From: JACKFE01 sp050248735 | Lineage (GTDB): Bacteria > Nitrospirota > Nitrospiria > Nitrospirales > UBA8639 | Length of the DNA: 64,000 bases | Direction: 5' to 3' | NCBI GenBank assembly: GCA_050248735.1 | Contig: JBFWRU010000001.1 | Span: 124,001-188,000, forward strand | Shown here: positions 46,254 to 54,319 of the stretch, piece after piece | Layout of the letters: each line of letters opens with the position of its first letter | Position numbering within the stretch: position 1 is the stretch's first letter | The notes under the pieces: model-generated | Told to the model about the DNA's origin: nothing | What the model saw: only the letters and a program-made list of their open reading frames with translations | The model's database searches: none | Program-made: the position numbers and the translations under genes

Positions 46254-47291
46254 CTATTCAATATCCTTCAGGGTAATGGGAGCATCCCGTTGAATGGCAT
46301 GGCGTAAGCGGTGCCCCACCACCTCGCTGATCCGCTGAGGGGACAAACCCGTTCCCGGTTTTTTGAAGGCTAAATGTTCAGGGGTTAATGTGATGCCCTC
46401 CATGAGGTCCGTTTTGGCGACGATACTTTTCATGAAAATATCACGCAGGGGAGCAATTTCCGCCGGGACCAGTTCTTTATTCACAGGGTGTTGTCGGATT
46501 CGTTCGATCAGGCGAATTCCCCGGACAAGCTCGCGAAGTTCTGTGGTGGTCACCGAGGACGCGATATCCGGCCCGAACATTTCCCGGCTGAGCGTGACAT
46601 GAATTTCCAACACTTCGATTCCCAAGCCGGTTGCCGCTAATCCCGGGAAAATGGTCCCCGAATGATCCGATAATCCCACTGCACATTCATATCGCTTTCG
46701 GAAATCCGACAGGACATTGAGGCCGATGGATTCAGGAGGGCAGGGGTACATGGAGGTGCATTGCAGGACGGCCATAGGGTTGGGGAATGTCCTAAGATAG
46801 GAAACGGTTGTATCAATTTCAGATAGAGGGCTCAAGCCGGTGGACAGGATGATCGGTAAACCTGTTTTGACCATGCCGTCCAATAACGGGGTATTGGTGA
46901 TTTCTCCCGAGGGTACCTTCCAGGCCCTGACGCCCACTTGAGTCAAAAGATCAATGGCCTGGAGTGAAAACGGCGAACTGAGAAAATGCAATCCCTTTTC
47001 GGAGGCATGGTCTTTAAGCCCTTGCCATTGGGACGGGGTAAATTCCATCCGGCGCCAATAATCATATCTGGTGGCATCCTGCTTGCTGAATTGTTTTCGC
47101 CAGGGTTCATTCGGTGTGCTTTCGGCGTCGGCGATGTGGGTCTGAAATTTGACCGCGTCGGCACCGGCTTCCGCGATGGCATCAATAAAGGCATGGGCCA
47201 GTCCCAGGCTCCCATCGTGGTTTTGTCCCACTTCCGCAATGATGGTGCAGGGTGCTCCAACTTTTGGGGTATCGAGCCAGGTGTTCGACAT
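46254..47291 (-). CDS. neuB: N-acetylneuraminate synthase-type enzyme (NeuB/LegI)
   Basis: NeuB condenses phosphoenolpyruvate with ManNAc-like sugars to form a nonulosonic acid. The 345 residues show the TIM barrel blocks IIAEVGQNHDGSL at 18-30, DAVKFQTH, LSSPFS, KVPSGEITN, ILSTGLS and GLSDHSGT. A C-terminal SAF (antifreeze-like) domain follows (KKPGTGLSPQRISEVVG). Metal and substrate residues in the barrel, such as HDG and SDHS, are kept. It is placed between neuA and neuC, so a complete nucleotide-sugar path is encoded. The exact acid (Neu5Ac, legionaminic or other) is not decided. Confidence 0.92.
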   Translation of the reverse strand: MSNTWLDTPKVGAPCTIIAEVGQNHDGSLGLAHAFIDAIAEAGADAVKFQTHIADAESTPNEPWRKQFSKQDATRYDYWRRMEFTPSQWQGLKDHASEKGLHFLSSPFSLQAIDLLTQVGVRAWKVPSGEITNTPLLDGMVKTGLPIILSTGLSPLSEIDTTVSYLRTFPNPMAVLQCTSMYPCPPESIGLNVLSDFRKRYECAVGLSDHSGTIFPGLAATGLGIEVLEIHVTLSREMFGPDIASSVTTTELRELVRGIRLIERIRQHPVNKELVPAEIAPLRDIFMKSIVAKTDLMEGITLTPEHLAFKKPGTGLSPQRISEVVGHRLRHAIQRDAPITLKDIE

Positions 47292-47380
47292 AAAAAGATC
47301 TCGTTAGAGGGTGCCGGGAGTTAGGCGCAGGGCCATGGGCTTAGTTGTCATGGCTGATGAATGTTCGCGGCCTCATCATA

Positions 47381-48109
47381 TCATTTTGTGTGTGACGAAT
47401 GGAGACCCGACTGGAATATCACGCTCGCAAATTCCAACTCAATCGGTTCGTCAATATTGACGAGCGGGCGATCAATCAGGACGCCTACACAATCTTCCTC
47501 GATGATCAGGCCTTTTTCAAGCAAGGTCGTTCTGGTCACCGCATAGCAGAGCCCGTTCCGGTAAAAGTAGGAAGGAATGGTTTGCCGGGTACTATGTTGC
47601 GAGCCATCCTGAGCAAAGTAATGCAGAATGCCCTCACCGTCCATGGTCAAAATCTTTTGCGGGGTAAAATGGCCGGGGACTCGGCTCACCGTGGCAGCGG
47701 CTTGGTGCCCGCCATTTACCAATACCTTCACCGTCAGTTCCACTTCCTCCGCTTCGCGTAATGGTGTGGTTGGTTGGAGCCAAATGGATAGATCATATCG
47801 GCAATGGTAATAGGTCTCACAGGCCAACCAGGCATGACGCCAGGTGTCCACGGCTGAGGTGGAATCCTGTGCTAATTCCGAAGGGCGCAAAAATGGCGCC
47901 TCTAGGCCGTATCGTTGCCCTTCCTCACGCATCTCTTGATCGTCTGTGGAAATAATCGCCTGGTCGATCCAGGGGAGTGCGGTGGCCACTTTGGCTGCGT
48001 GCCCGATTAGAGATAATCCGCCAACCTGGCACAGGTTTTTTCGTGGGATGCCCTTGCTCCCGCCACGGGCGGGAACGACTGCCAGGACTTTGAGGGAATC
48101 CCATGCCAT
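47381..48109 (-). CDS. neuA: CMP-nonulosonic acid cytidylyltransferase (NeuA)
   Basis: NeuA activates the nonulosonic acid to its CMP form for transfer. The ATG at 48109 gives 243 residues and the typical start VLAVVPARGGSKGIPRKNL; the open frame further upstream overlaps the spt-like gene. Other marks are STDDQEM, RPSELAQDSTSAVDTWRHA and WLQPTTPLR. The C-terminal IDRPLVNIDEPIELEFA is usual for these enzymes. It begins 35 bases after the spt-like gene, which suggests that lipid and sugar genes share a transcript. No sialyltransferase is recognised in the window. Confidence 0.92.
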   Translation of the reverse strand: MAWDSLKVLAVVPARGGSKGIPRKNLCQVGGLSLIGHAAKVATALPWIDQAIISTDDQEMREEGQRYGLEAPFLRPSELAQDSTSAVDTWRHAWLACETYYHCRYDLSIWLQPTTPLREAEEVELTVKVLVNGGHQAAATVSRVPGHFTPQKILTMDGEGILHYFAQDGSQHSTRQTIPSYFYRNGLCYAVTRTTLLEKGLIIEEDCVGVLIDRPLVNIDEPIELEFASVIFQSGLHSSHTK

Positions 48110-48144
48110 TACAGATTTGGTCTTTCGCTGTGGAGGGCCGAAAA

Positions 48145-49332
48145 TTACGGAAGAAATTTTTCTTTCAGCGCGTGGAACGTTTGGCCGATATGGACGAGTT
48201 GTTTCTCCGTGTGGGCCGCGCTGACGCTGCACCGTAGGAGGCATTCACCGTTAGGGGTGGCCGGAGGAATCATCAAATTGACATAAATGCCATTTTCCAA
48301 CAGCCCTTGCCACATGGCGAGCGCTAATTCTTTTGTTGGAATCATGGCTGCAATCACCGGCCCCACTTCTGCACCCAGGGAGTAGCCACTTGTTTTCAAG
48401 CTCTCGTAGAGGCGGTTGGCATTATTCCAAAGTTGACCACGTAATTCGGGGTGCTTGCGCACCACCCGAATCGCGGCTGTGGTGGTGGCCACGACAGACG
48501 GGCAGGGCGAGGCCGTAAAAATATAGGGTCGGCTGGCATACCGGATCATGTCAAACAAGGGATGGTGGCTGACGGCAAATCCACCCGTGGACCCCAGGCT
48601 TTTACTGAACGTTCCGACTATGCAATCCACATCCTGTTCCGCGCCGACTTCTTCTGCGAGGCCACGACCGTTTTTCCCGAGAATGCCTAAGGAATGGGCT
48701 TCATCAACGACCAGGGTGGCGCCATATTGTCGTTTGACGCCTATCATATCGGCCAGGGGTGCCCGATCCCCCAGCATACTGTAAATGCCTTCAACGACAA
48801 TCAACGTGCGGGTAGAACGTTCTCCAAGCCGACGGAGGCGCTTTTCCATGTCGAAAACGTCATTGTGTTTAAAGCGAATGATTTCAGCCCCGCCGAGGCG
48901 ACAGCCATCGTAGATGCTGGCATGGGAATCGGCATCCATGAGGATGACGTCCCCCGCGCTCGCCAAGGTCGAGAGAATGCCCAGATTGGCTTGATAGCCT
49001 GTCGAGAACACGATAGCGTGTGGAAGCCCATAAAAGTCGGCAATAGCCTGCTCCAAGTACCCATGAGCGGCAAAGGAGCCATTGGCCATGCGGGAACCTG
49101 TGGTGCCTGTGCCTTCTTGTTCCAGAGCCTGTCGACCAGCCTGAATGCACTCCGGATGAAACGTCAGCCCGAGATAATTATTGGACCCCACCAGAATGGT
49201 ATGACGTCCATTCATGATGGCTTCCGTGGGAGACAGAATTTTTTCAACGGTCAGATGAAATGGGCTGATACCGCCCTGGAGTAACGACTGCCGTGTTTGT
49301 TGGAGTGCACTGAATTTGTCAAATAACGACAT
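48145..49332 (-). CDS. spt: Serine palmitoyltransferase-like alpha-oxoamine synthase
   Basis: Alpha-oxoamine synthases join an acyl thioester with an amino acid. The 395-residue protein has the PLP fold: stacking His138 in DSHASIYDG, Asp210 and His213 in VVDEAHSLG, and the PLP lysine Lys244 in TFSKSLGSTGGF. KBL and AONS (BioF) are paralogues. The neighbouring ACP, reductase and acyl-AMP ligase favour serine palmitoyltransferase using acyl-ACP, as in Caulobacter. No biotin genes are present. ACP stop and spt start lie two bases apart, so translation is coupled. Confidence 0.83.
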   Translation of the reverse strand: MSLFDKFSALQQTRQSLLQGGISPFHLTVEKILSPTEAIMNGRHTILVGSNNYLGLTFHPECIQAGRQALEQEGTGTTGSRMANGSFAAHGYLEQAIADFYGLPHAIVFSTGYQANLGILSTLASAGDVILMDADSHASIYDGCRLGGAEIIRFKHNDVFDMEKRLRRLGERSTRTLIVVEGIYSMLGDRAPLADMIGVKRQYGATLVVDEAHSLGILGKNGRGLAEEVGAEQDVDCIVGTFSKSLGSTGGFAVSHHPLFDMIRYASRPYIFTASPCPSVVATTTAAIRVVRKHPELRGQLWNNANRLYESLKTSGYSLGAEVGPVIAAMIPTKELALAMWQGLLENGIYVNLMIPPATPNGECLLRCSVSAAHTEKQLVHIGQTFHALKEKFLP

Positions 49333-49334
49333 GG

Positions 49335-49580
49335 TTAATTTTTGAGCAAAGTTTCTATTTCGAGGCCGAGATCTTTTACGGTTCGAATGTTGGGCAGGTT
49401 ATTCAGGGGAATGGAAATATCAAACCTGTCCTCAATTTTCAATAAGACTTGCATCACTTGCATTGAATCCAATCCTAGTTCCGTGACCAACTCGGTCTCT
49501 TCTCCTAATGCTTGTCCTTCTTTAGCAAAAGGCTGAAGCGTTTCCAGTATTTGAGGGAGAATGTCGGTGTATTGGGTCAT
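49335..49580 (-). CDS. acpR: Acyl carrier protein dedicated to the sphingoid pathway
   Basis: The ATG at 49580 gives an 81-residue carrier protein with the phosphopantetheine site LGLDSMQ, Ser39 being the attachment residue. The upstream frame would add 18 residues with no ribosome site. The protein is acidic and helical as expected. It lies directly before spt and after the reductase and ligase genes, so its likely role is to present the fatty acyl chain loaded by the ligase to serine palmitoyltransferase. The symbol acpR follows the Caulobacter naming and rests on context. Confidence 0.85.
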   Translation of the reverse strand: MTQYTDILPQILETLQPFAKEGQALGEETELVTELGLDSMQVMQVLLKIEDRFDISIPLNNLPNIRTVKDLGLEIETLLKN

Positions 49581-49729
49581 GACATCTGTCTCATGTGAGT
49601 GGTTCGGCTCAAAGGGCGTATGGAGAGGTTTCAATGACCTTTCCTGAATTTTGAGAAAATAGGTGGTTTAACCATATCTATGTTTGGAGGATGCACTTGG
49701 CACGAAAATCCCTCAAACTTGCTGTCAGA

Positions 49730-50656
49730 TCAGAGACTATCCGAAGTCTGTATTTGACGCAAGCCGGTTTTTAACGAGATTTGCGGACGCCAATTCAATA
49801 ACTGAAACGTCTCTCTGCCGTCACAGACCCAATTCGTATGCAGCAGCTCATCCACTTTCCCTTTGGTTAAGAGCGGGCGATAACCCAAAAGCGCTGAAGT
49901 TTTTTCATTTAAGAAAGCGGCAAATTGTAAAGCTATCTGAGGAACAGGAACCCGAAGTCGAACTGGCTGTGGGCCGCTTTTGAATACCTCTTCCCAGGTA
50001 TACCCACCAGGAAATCCGTCATCAATCTCGAAGATGTGACCCTCAGGTTTGCCTGTGGTCATCCATGCCATAATGGCGCTGACAAAGTCCTCCACATGGA
50101 TGAGCGAAAATCTGGATGTTTGTGGGCTGAGCCGAAGGCCGATTCCCCACTCCATGAGCTGAAACAGGGGTCGAAGGCTTTGGTCGTCCGGTCCGTATAC
50201 GGCTGGGGGTCTAAAAATGACCCACGGGAGATTACCGGCTTCGCGTATTAACGTTAATTCCCCTTCCCGTTTGCTCCACGCATAGGGCGACAGCGATGGT
50301 TCACGGGCTGCCAAAGACGAGATGAGAACAAGCTTTGGAAGAGGGCTGAGAGTACGGCAGGCTTGGCTTAGAAGGAAAATGGCTTCGACATTCGCCTGGT
50401 AGAAATCTTGCCGGTGACGTCCTCGAATGGCACCGGCGCAGTGGATGACCACATCGCATGAATGGACGAGGCTGCTGAGACTTTTAGGATTTTCAAGCGT
50501 TCCATGAAGGACTTCAACGCCGATGGTCTCTAAGGAATGTTGCTGCTTTTCCGAACGAAGCAGAGCTCGAACCTGATAACCCTTTTCCCTCAATTGCCTA
50601 GCGAGAACTCCGCCAATAAAACCGGAGGCACCAGTTAAGGCTACGGACAGAGGCAT
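49730..50656 (-). CDS. cerR: NAD-dependent epimerase/dehydratase-fold reductase (CerR-like)
   Basis: The 308-residue extended SDR has the nucleotide site TGASGFIGG at 8-16, the Tyr124-x3-Lys128 pair (SPYAWSK) and the family LIHVEDFVSAI motif. In Caulobacter an SDR of this kind, CerR, reduces 3-keto-ceramide. The position next to ACP, spt and ligase supports the same role. Sugar epimerases and dehydratases share the fold and this alternative is not excluded because sugar genes lie close by. About 150 bases separate it from acpR and 44 from the ligase gene. Confidence 0.75.
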   Translation of the reverse strand: MPLSVALTGASGFIGGVLARQLREKGYQVRALLRSEKQQHSLETIGVEVLHGTLENPKSLSSLVHSCDVVIHCAGAIRGRHRQDFYQANVEAIFLLSQACRTLSPLPKLVLISSLAAREPSLSPYAWSKREGELTLIREAGNLPWVIFRPPAVYGPDDQSLRPLFQLMEWGIGLRLSPQTSRFSLIHVEDFVSAIMAWMTTGKPEGHIFEIDDGFPGGYTWEEVFKSGPQPVRLRVPVPQIALQFAAFLNEKTSALLGYRPLLTKGKVDELLHTNWVCDGRETFQLLNWRPQISLKTGLRQIQTSDSL

Positions 50657-50699
50657 AAACTTGTAAGAAAATTAAAAAGAGTAGTGATGCGGCCGTCTT

Positions 50700-52457
50700 C
50701 TAGGAAGCCGACAGCATCGGTGCCAAAACGTCCCAATGGACACGAGATAAAAAGTCGGTTTTGGCGCGAGAACGCGATAATTTTCCAGAGGAGGTACGTG
50801 GTAAGGACCGTGGTGGAATTAATTCAATAAAGCAGGGAATCGACAGTTCCTGATAGACCAACGCCCGAAGCCGTTTGACGAGTTCTTCCCGTTTTTGCGG
50901 TTCAGATTCACGGCATTGAATGACCATGACAGCCATTTCTTCTCCATCTGGGCCGGAGACGGAAAAGGCTGAAGAGTCACCAGGGCGTACTTCAGGCTGT
51001 TGTTCAGCGAGAAATTCAAGGTCTTGCGGCCAAATATTGCGTCCATTAATGATGATCATATCTTTTGATCGGCCAATGATGACCAGACTATCCTTAACCC
51101 AATAGCCGATGTCTCCTGTATTCAGCCAGCCGTCTGAGGAGAGTACTTCATGGGTGGTTACCGGATCATTGAAATACCCAGACATGATACTGGCTCCACG
51201 CACAAATATGGTTCCGCTTTTTCGGGTGCCGAGAGTGGAACCCCGGGAATCGCGAATTTCGACTTCATACCCCGGCAAGGGAACTCCACAATTCACAAAT
51301 GAACTGCACCGGGTACTGTCATCTTCTGACGTGAGTGATGAACTGATCGGGAGAGCTTCCCTTTCATTTGAAAGCCAGTCTCCATCAACCCGATCGACAT
51401 CTAACCCTTGGCTAAGAGGAGCAAAACTGATGGCTAATGAACACTCAGCCATCCCATAGCAGGCCAGAAATGCTTCTTGTTTGAATCCTGATGGCCCTAA
51501 AGTTGAGGCAAAACGGAGGAGACTATCCGCGCGAATGGTTTCCGCACCGACCCCGGCAATTCTCCAATGAGACAGGTCAAATTGCTCAGGTGAGTCTTCT
51601 CCCAGCCTTCTGACGCAAAGTTCGTATCCAAAAGATGGGCTAAAGGAGATCGTGGCCTGACTTTTTGTCATTAAGGACAGCCATTGCCGTGGGCGCATGG
51701 CAAAATCTCTGGTGCTGAGATAGTCAACGGATAATTGTGAGGCCATAGGCCCTAACACAAAGCCCACCAACCCCATGTCATGGTAAAAAGGGAGCCATGA
51801 CACGCAACGATCGCCTTCTTTGACCTGGAGGCCATTTTGGATGATGCCGGCCAAATTGGTCATTACAGCTGATTGGGTGACCTCCACTCCTCTGGGCCAT
51901 CGTGTGCTACCTGATGTGTATTGGATATAAGCCAACTCATGGGTGGCTAATGGGCTAAGATCCTCATCTATTACGGGAAGCGACGCAAAAATTTCCGGGC
52001 CGCCTAGAAGTGAAAGCTGAAGTCCCTTGGCCGCTTCTTCCAAGTAAGGCACTAAGCCCTCTGGGGCCATAGCGACTGACGGGCGGCAACTTTCAAGTAA
52101 TCGACGGAGTTGGGTCACATAGGCCTGATGTCCGCCCAAATGCAGCGATATGGGTAATGGCACAGGAATGAGCCCTGCATATTGGCACGCAAAGAAAAAA
52201 CGAATGAAATCAGGAGTCGTATCGGCTACCAATGCCACACGTGACCCGCGATGTAGCTTTAATGAATTCAATCGTTTGGCAAGACTTTTTGCCTGTGATT
52301 GTAGTTCTTTATAAGGTAGAACGTGGGCTAGTTTTCCCCTGCCAGAATAAAAGTTACATCCGGTTTCACCTGTTGAAGCATAATCAAGGGCTTCGGAGAG
52401 GGTGGAAAAAATTCCTGGATTTAACGGCAAGGCGTGTGATGTAACGGTAGGTGTCAT
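50700..52457 (-). CDS. aasR: Fatty acyl-AMP ligase (acyl-ACP synthetase)
   Basis: The 585-residue protein is an ANL-superfamily adenylating enzyme with the P-loop YTSGSTRWPRGVEV at 180-193 and GYWVKDSLVIIGRSKDMIIINGRN in the C-terminal hinge, cut here into blocks. The presence of QYTSGST, LPFYHDMGLVG and the reduced C-terminus fit fatty acyl-AMP ligases, which load acyl groups on carrier proteins. The ACP gene close by is the expected acceptor. It is the first gene after a sigma-54-type promoter. Symbol by analogy with the Caulobacter gene. Confidence 0.83.
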   Translation of the reverse strand: MTPTVTSHALPLNPGIFSTLSEALDYASTGETGCNFYSGRGKLAHVLPYKELQSQAKSLAKRLNSLKLHRGSRVALVADTTPDFIRFFFACQYAGLIPVPLPISLHLGGHQAYVTQLRRLLESCRPSVAMAPEGLVPYLEEAAKGLQLSLLGGPEIFASLPVIDEDLSPLATHELAYIQYTSGSTRWPRGVEVTQSAVMTNLAGIIQNGLQVKEGDRCVSWLPFYHDMGLVGFVLGPMASQLSVDYLSTRDFAMRPRQWLSLMTKSQATISFSPSFGYELCVRRLGEDSPEQFDLSHWRIAGVGAETIRADSLLRFASTLGPSGFKQEAFLACYGMAECSLAISFAPLSQGLDVDRVDGDWLSNEREALPISSSLTSEDDSTRCSSFVNCGVPLPGYEVEIRDSRGSTLGTRKSGTIFVRGASIMSGYFNDPVTTHEVLSSDGWLNTGDIGYWVKDSLVIIGRSKDMIIINGRNIWPQDLEFLAEQQPEVRPGDSSAFSVSGPDGEEMAVMVIQCRESEPQKREELVKRLRALVYQELSIPCFIELIPPRSLPRTSSGKLSRSRAKTDFLSRVHWDVLAPMLSAS

Positions 52458-52510
52458 AGTTATTGCGTTTCTTACCCTATTAAAAAGACGATAAAAGACA
52501 ACTAAGAGTG

Positions 52511-52526
52511 AGCAATAGTTGTGCCA
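52511..52526 (-). promoter_or_regulatory. Sigma-54 (RpoN)-type promoter upstream of the acyl-AMP ligase
   Basis: On the minus strand TGGCACAACTATTGCT fits the -24/-12 consensus TGGCAC-N5-TTGC almost perfectly, including GG at -24 and GC at -12 with correct spacing. Transcription would begin about 43 bases before the ligase start. Sigma-54 promoters need an NTP-driven activator, so the sphingoid-base operon may respond to an environmental signal. No activator gene is in view. Confidence 0.72.
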
Positions 52527-52685
52527 CTTATAAATATGGTGAAATAGTTAAAAAGACCACTAATTTTTACAGAATGAGCTATCATTTTATTTTTAATTGT
52601 GTGGTGTAAATGGCACGCATTGAGTTTATTTGGCAACAATTTAAAGCATTGAATGAATTGAATGAAATGAGAAATCGGTTAAAGG

Positions 52686-53123
52686 TTAATCAAGGGATTT
52701 CCACTGGGTTTTCAAAAAGCCCTGTAGTTCGAGGTTGGTTTCCTGGGAGGTCTCATTCGGTAGTTTGAGATTGGGTGGGCCAGGCCAGCCATGGTCGAAA
52801 AATTGCTGAGTGAGGAAAGCTTGAGGAGACCCGTAACGGGGTATGATGTGGAAATGGACGTCTGGGTCTACCATCATCAGCATCAGATAGTTGATCCTCT
52901 CATAGGAAAATGCCACGGATAAATTGGTCTCAACCTCGCGAATCACCAGAGAGAGTTCAACAAACGATTCGGTTGAAACAGCCGAAAAGGCCTTGGCTTC
53001 CTCAAGGCAAACAAGAACGAGTGAACCCAAGGTGACTTGTTGGGGTCGCAAGAGAAGAGCCCATCGAGAGTATTGTTTGATAAGTGTATTCGGGAAGCCA
53101 AATTTTTCTAAAGTGGTATTCAT
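52686..53123 (-). CDS. HIT-family protein
   Basis: The 145-residue protein has the HIT block in the form DVHFHIIPRY (88-97). The first His of the usual H-x-H-x-H triad is Asp88, while the middle (His90) and last (His92) are kept. HIT proteins hydrolyse or transfer nucleoside phosphates, such as Ap4A or adenylylated substrates. The N-terminal half is typical (GSLVLVCLEEA and then helices). It lies just upstream of the sigma-54 promoter on the same strand, and could in principle be transcribed into the ligase gene. Confidence 0.75.
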   Translation of the reverse strand: MNTTLEKFGFPNTLIKQYSRWALLLRPQQVTLGSLVLVCLEEAKAFSAVSTESFVELSLVIREVETNLSVAFSYERINYLMLMMVDPDVHFHIIPRYGSPQAFLTQQFFDHGWPGPPNLKLPNETSQETNLELQGFLKTQWKSLD

Positions 53124-53501
53124 TAGCTCTGTTGTTTAAGTATCAAAGAAAGGCCATAGCTGTCCACGTCTACCGCGTTCTATATCGTGCGGTCCCTAGC
53201 TCGAGCGTATATTCCATGAACATGGACGGGGAAATTCTTGCGGGTGTCCCATGAGATCCCCCCTAGAGCATTAAAAAATAGCAGGTGGATTTTAATCAAG
53301 AATTGTTATGATGTATAGAGAGAAGCATTATGAAAAAATGATTTTCTGATTACCAATTTGTAATGATTTGGATTCAGGGAAATACAATACGTATTCTTCT
53401 TGAGGGGAAAGAGAAAGAACTTTATAATCGCTGCACTGACTCGGAATGTAGGTCCTAGCAAAGTCAATGGCGGGCGATCAACTGCTTTGAGGAATGGATC
53501 A
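53124..53501. other. Intergenic region between divergent HIT and hydroxylase genes
   Basis: This 378-base, AT-rich gap holds no convincing gene. A TACAAT box at 53383-53388 could be a -10 element for the hydroxylase gene, but no good -35 partner is present at normal spacing. An open frame continues upstream from the hydroxylase start to 53400 without a clear ribosome site. Confidence 0.45.
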
Positions 53502-54236
53502 ATGTCTAGCGGTCGCTGGTATCAGAAAAAATATCATTTGGACCGGATGACTTCGAGGGAACTCATCCGGGCTTACTTTACCTATCCCGGGATTCAGGTA
53601 TATTTTCTGTTGTTCTTTCTTGCCGTTGCCGGTGGATTATATCTCCATCAACAAGGGTTAGCGGCTTGGAGCTCATTGGGCTGGACCGTATTGGCGACGT
53701 TGTTGGCTTACCCCTTTGTCGAATACGGGGTCCATCGCTTTATTCTTCACGGGCGCTATCTCTATCGATCACCCTGGACGGCTGCTCTTTGGAAGCGGAT
53801 TCATTTTGATCACCATCAGGATCCCAATGACCTGGGAGTACTGTTCGGCGCATTGAATACCACTCTGCCCACGATTGTGGTAGCCACCGTACCGATTGGC
53901 ATCATTGTTGGGGGATGGCAGGAAATTCCCATGGCATTTGCGACGGGGTTAGGGGCGTTTATGGTGTATGAGTTATGTCATTGTATGCAGCATCTCAAGG
54001 TGACCCCCCAAAACCCATTTTTGCGAAAAATCAAACGGCACCATTTGCTTCATCATTTCCATAACGAACAGGGAAATTTCGGTATTACCAGCATATGGTG
54101 TGATCGGATTTTTGGCACATACTATAAAAGTTCGGAAGATGTCCCATTGAGTAAGACCGTCTCGAATTTAGGATATGCCGATCAGGAATGTTTTCGGTAC
54201 CCCTGGGTGGCGGATCTTTCTCAACAAAAATCCTGA
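53502..54236 (+). CDS. Fatty acid/sphingolipid hydroxylase-superfamily membrane enzyme
   Basis: The ATG at 53502 is chosen because GAGGA lies upstream and the frame before it is not family-like. The 244-residue membrane protein has the histidine clusters of the sterol desaturase/fatty acid hydroxylase superfamily: HRFILH at 78-83, HFDHH at 101-105, HCMQH at 160-164 and HHLLHHFH at 180-187. The pattern is close to FA2H/Scs7, which 2-hydroxylate ceramide fatty acids. Its neighbour is the putative ceramide synthase. A carotenoid hydroxylase is the main alternative. Confidence 0.8.
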   Translation: MSSGRWYQKKYHLDRMTSRELIRAYFTYPGIQVYFLLFFLAVAGGLYLHQQGLAAWSSLGWTVLATLLAYPFVEYGVHRFILHGRYLYRSPWTAALWKRIHFDHHQDPNDLGVLFGALNTTLPTIVVATVPIGIIVGGWQEIPMAFATGLGAFMVYELCHCMQHLKVTPQNPFLRKIKRHHLLHHFHNEQGNFGITSIWCDRIFGTYYKSSEDVPLSKTVSNLGYADQECFRYPWVADLSQQKS

Positions 54237-54319
54237 AGGCGGGGATGGATTTTTTCTAAGGGGATAGGCTGATTCAGGTGGAAGACGGTCAAGAGGAGAG
54301 TATTTGAGGACATGGTCAG

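Noticed and set aside
48694..49284. Plus-strand open frame of 196 codons inside the spt-like gene
   Set aside because: It is antisense to a protein with intact PLP motifs and has no recognisable domain.
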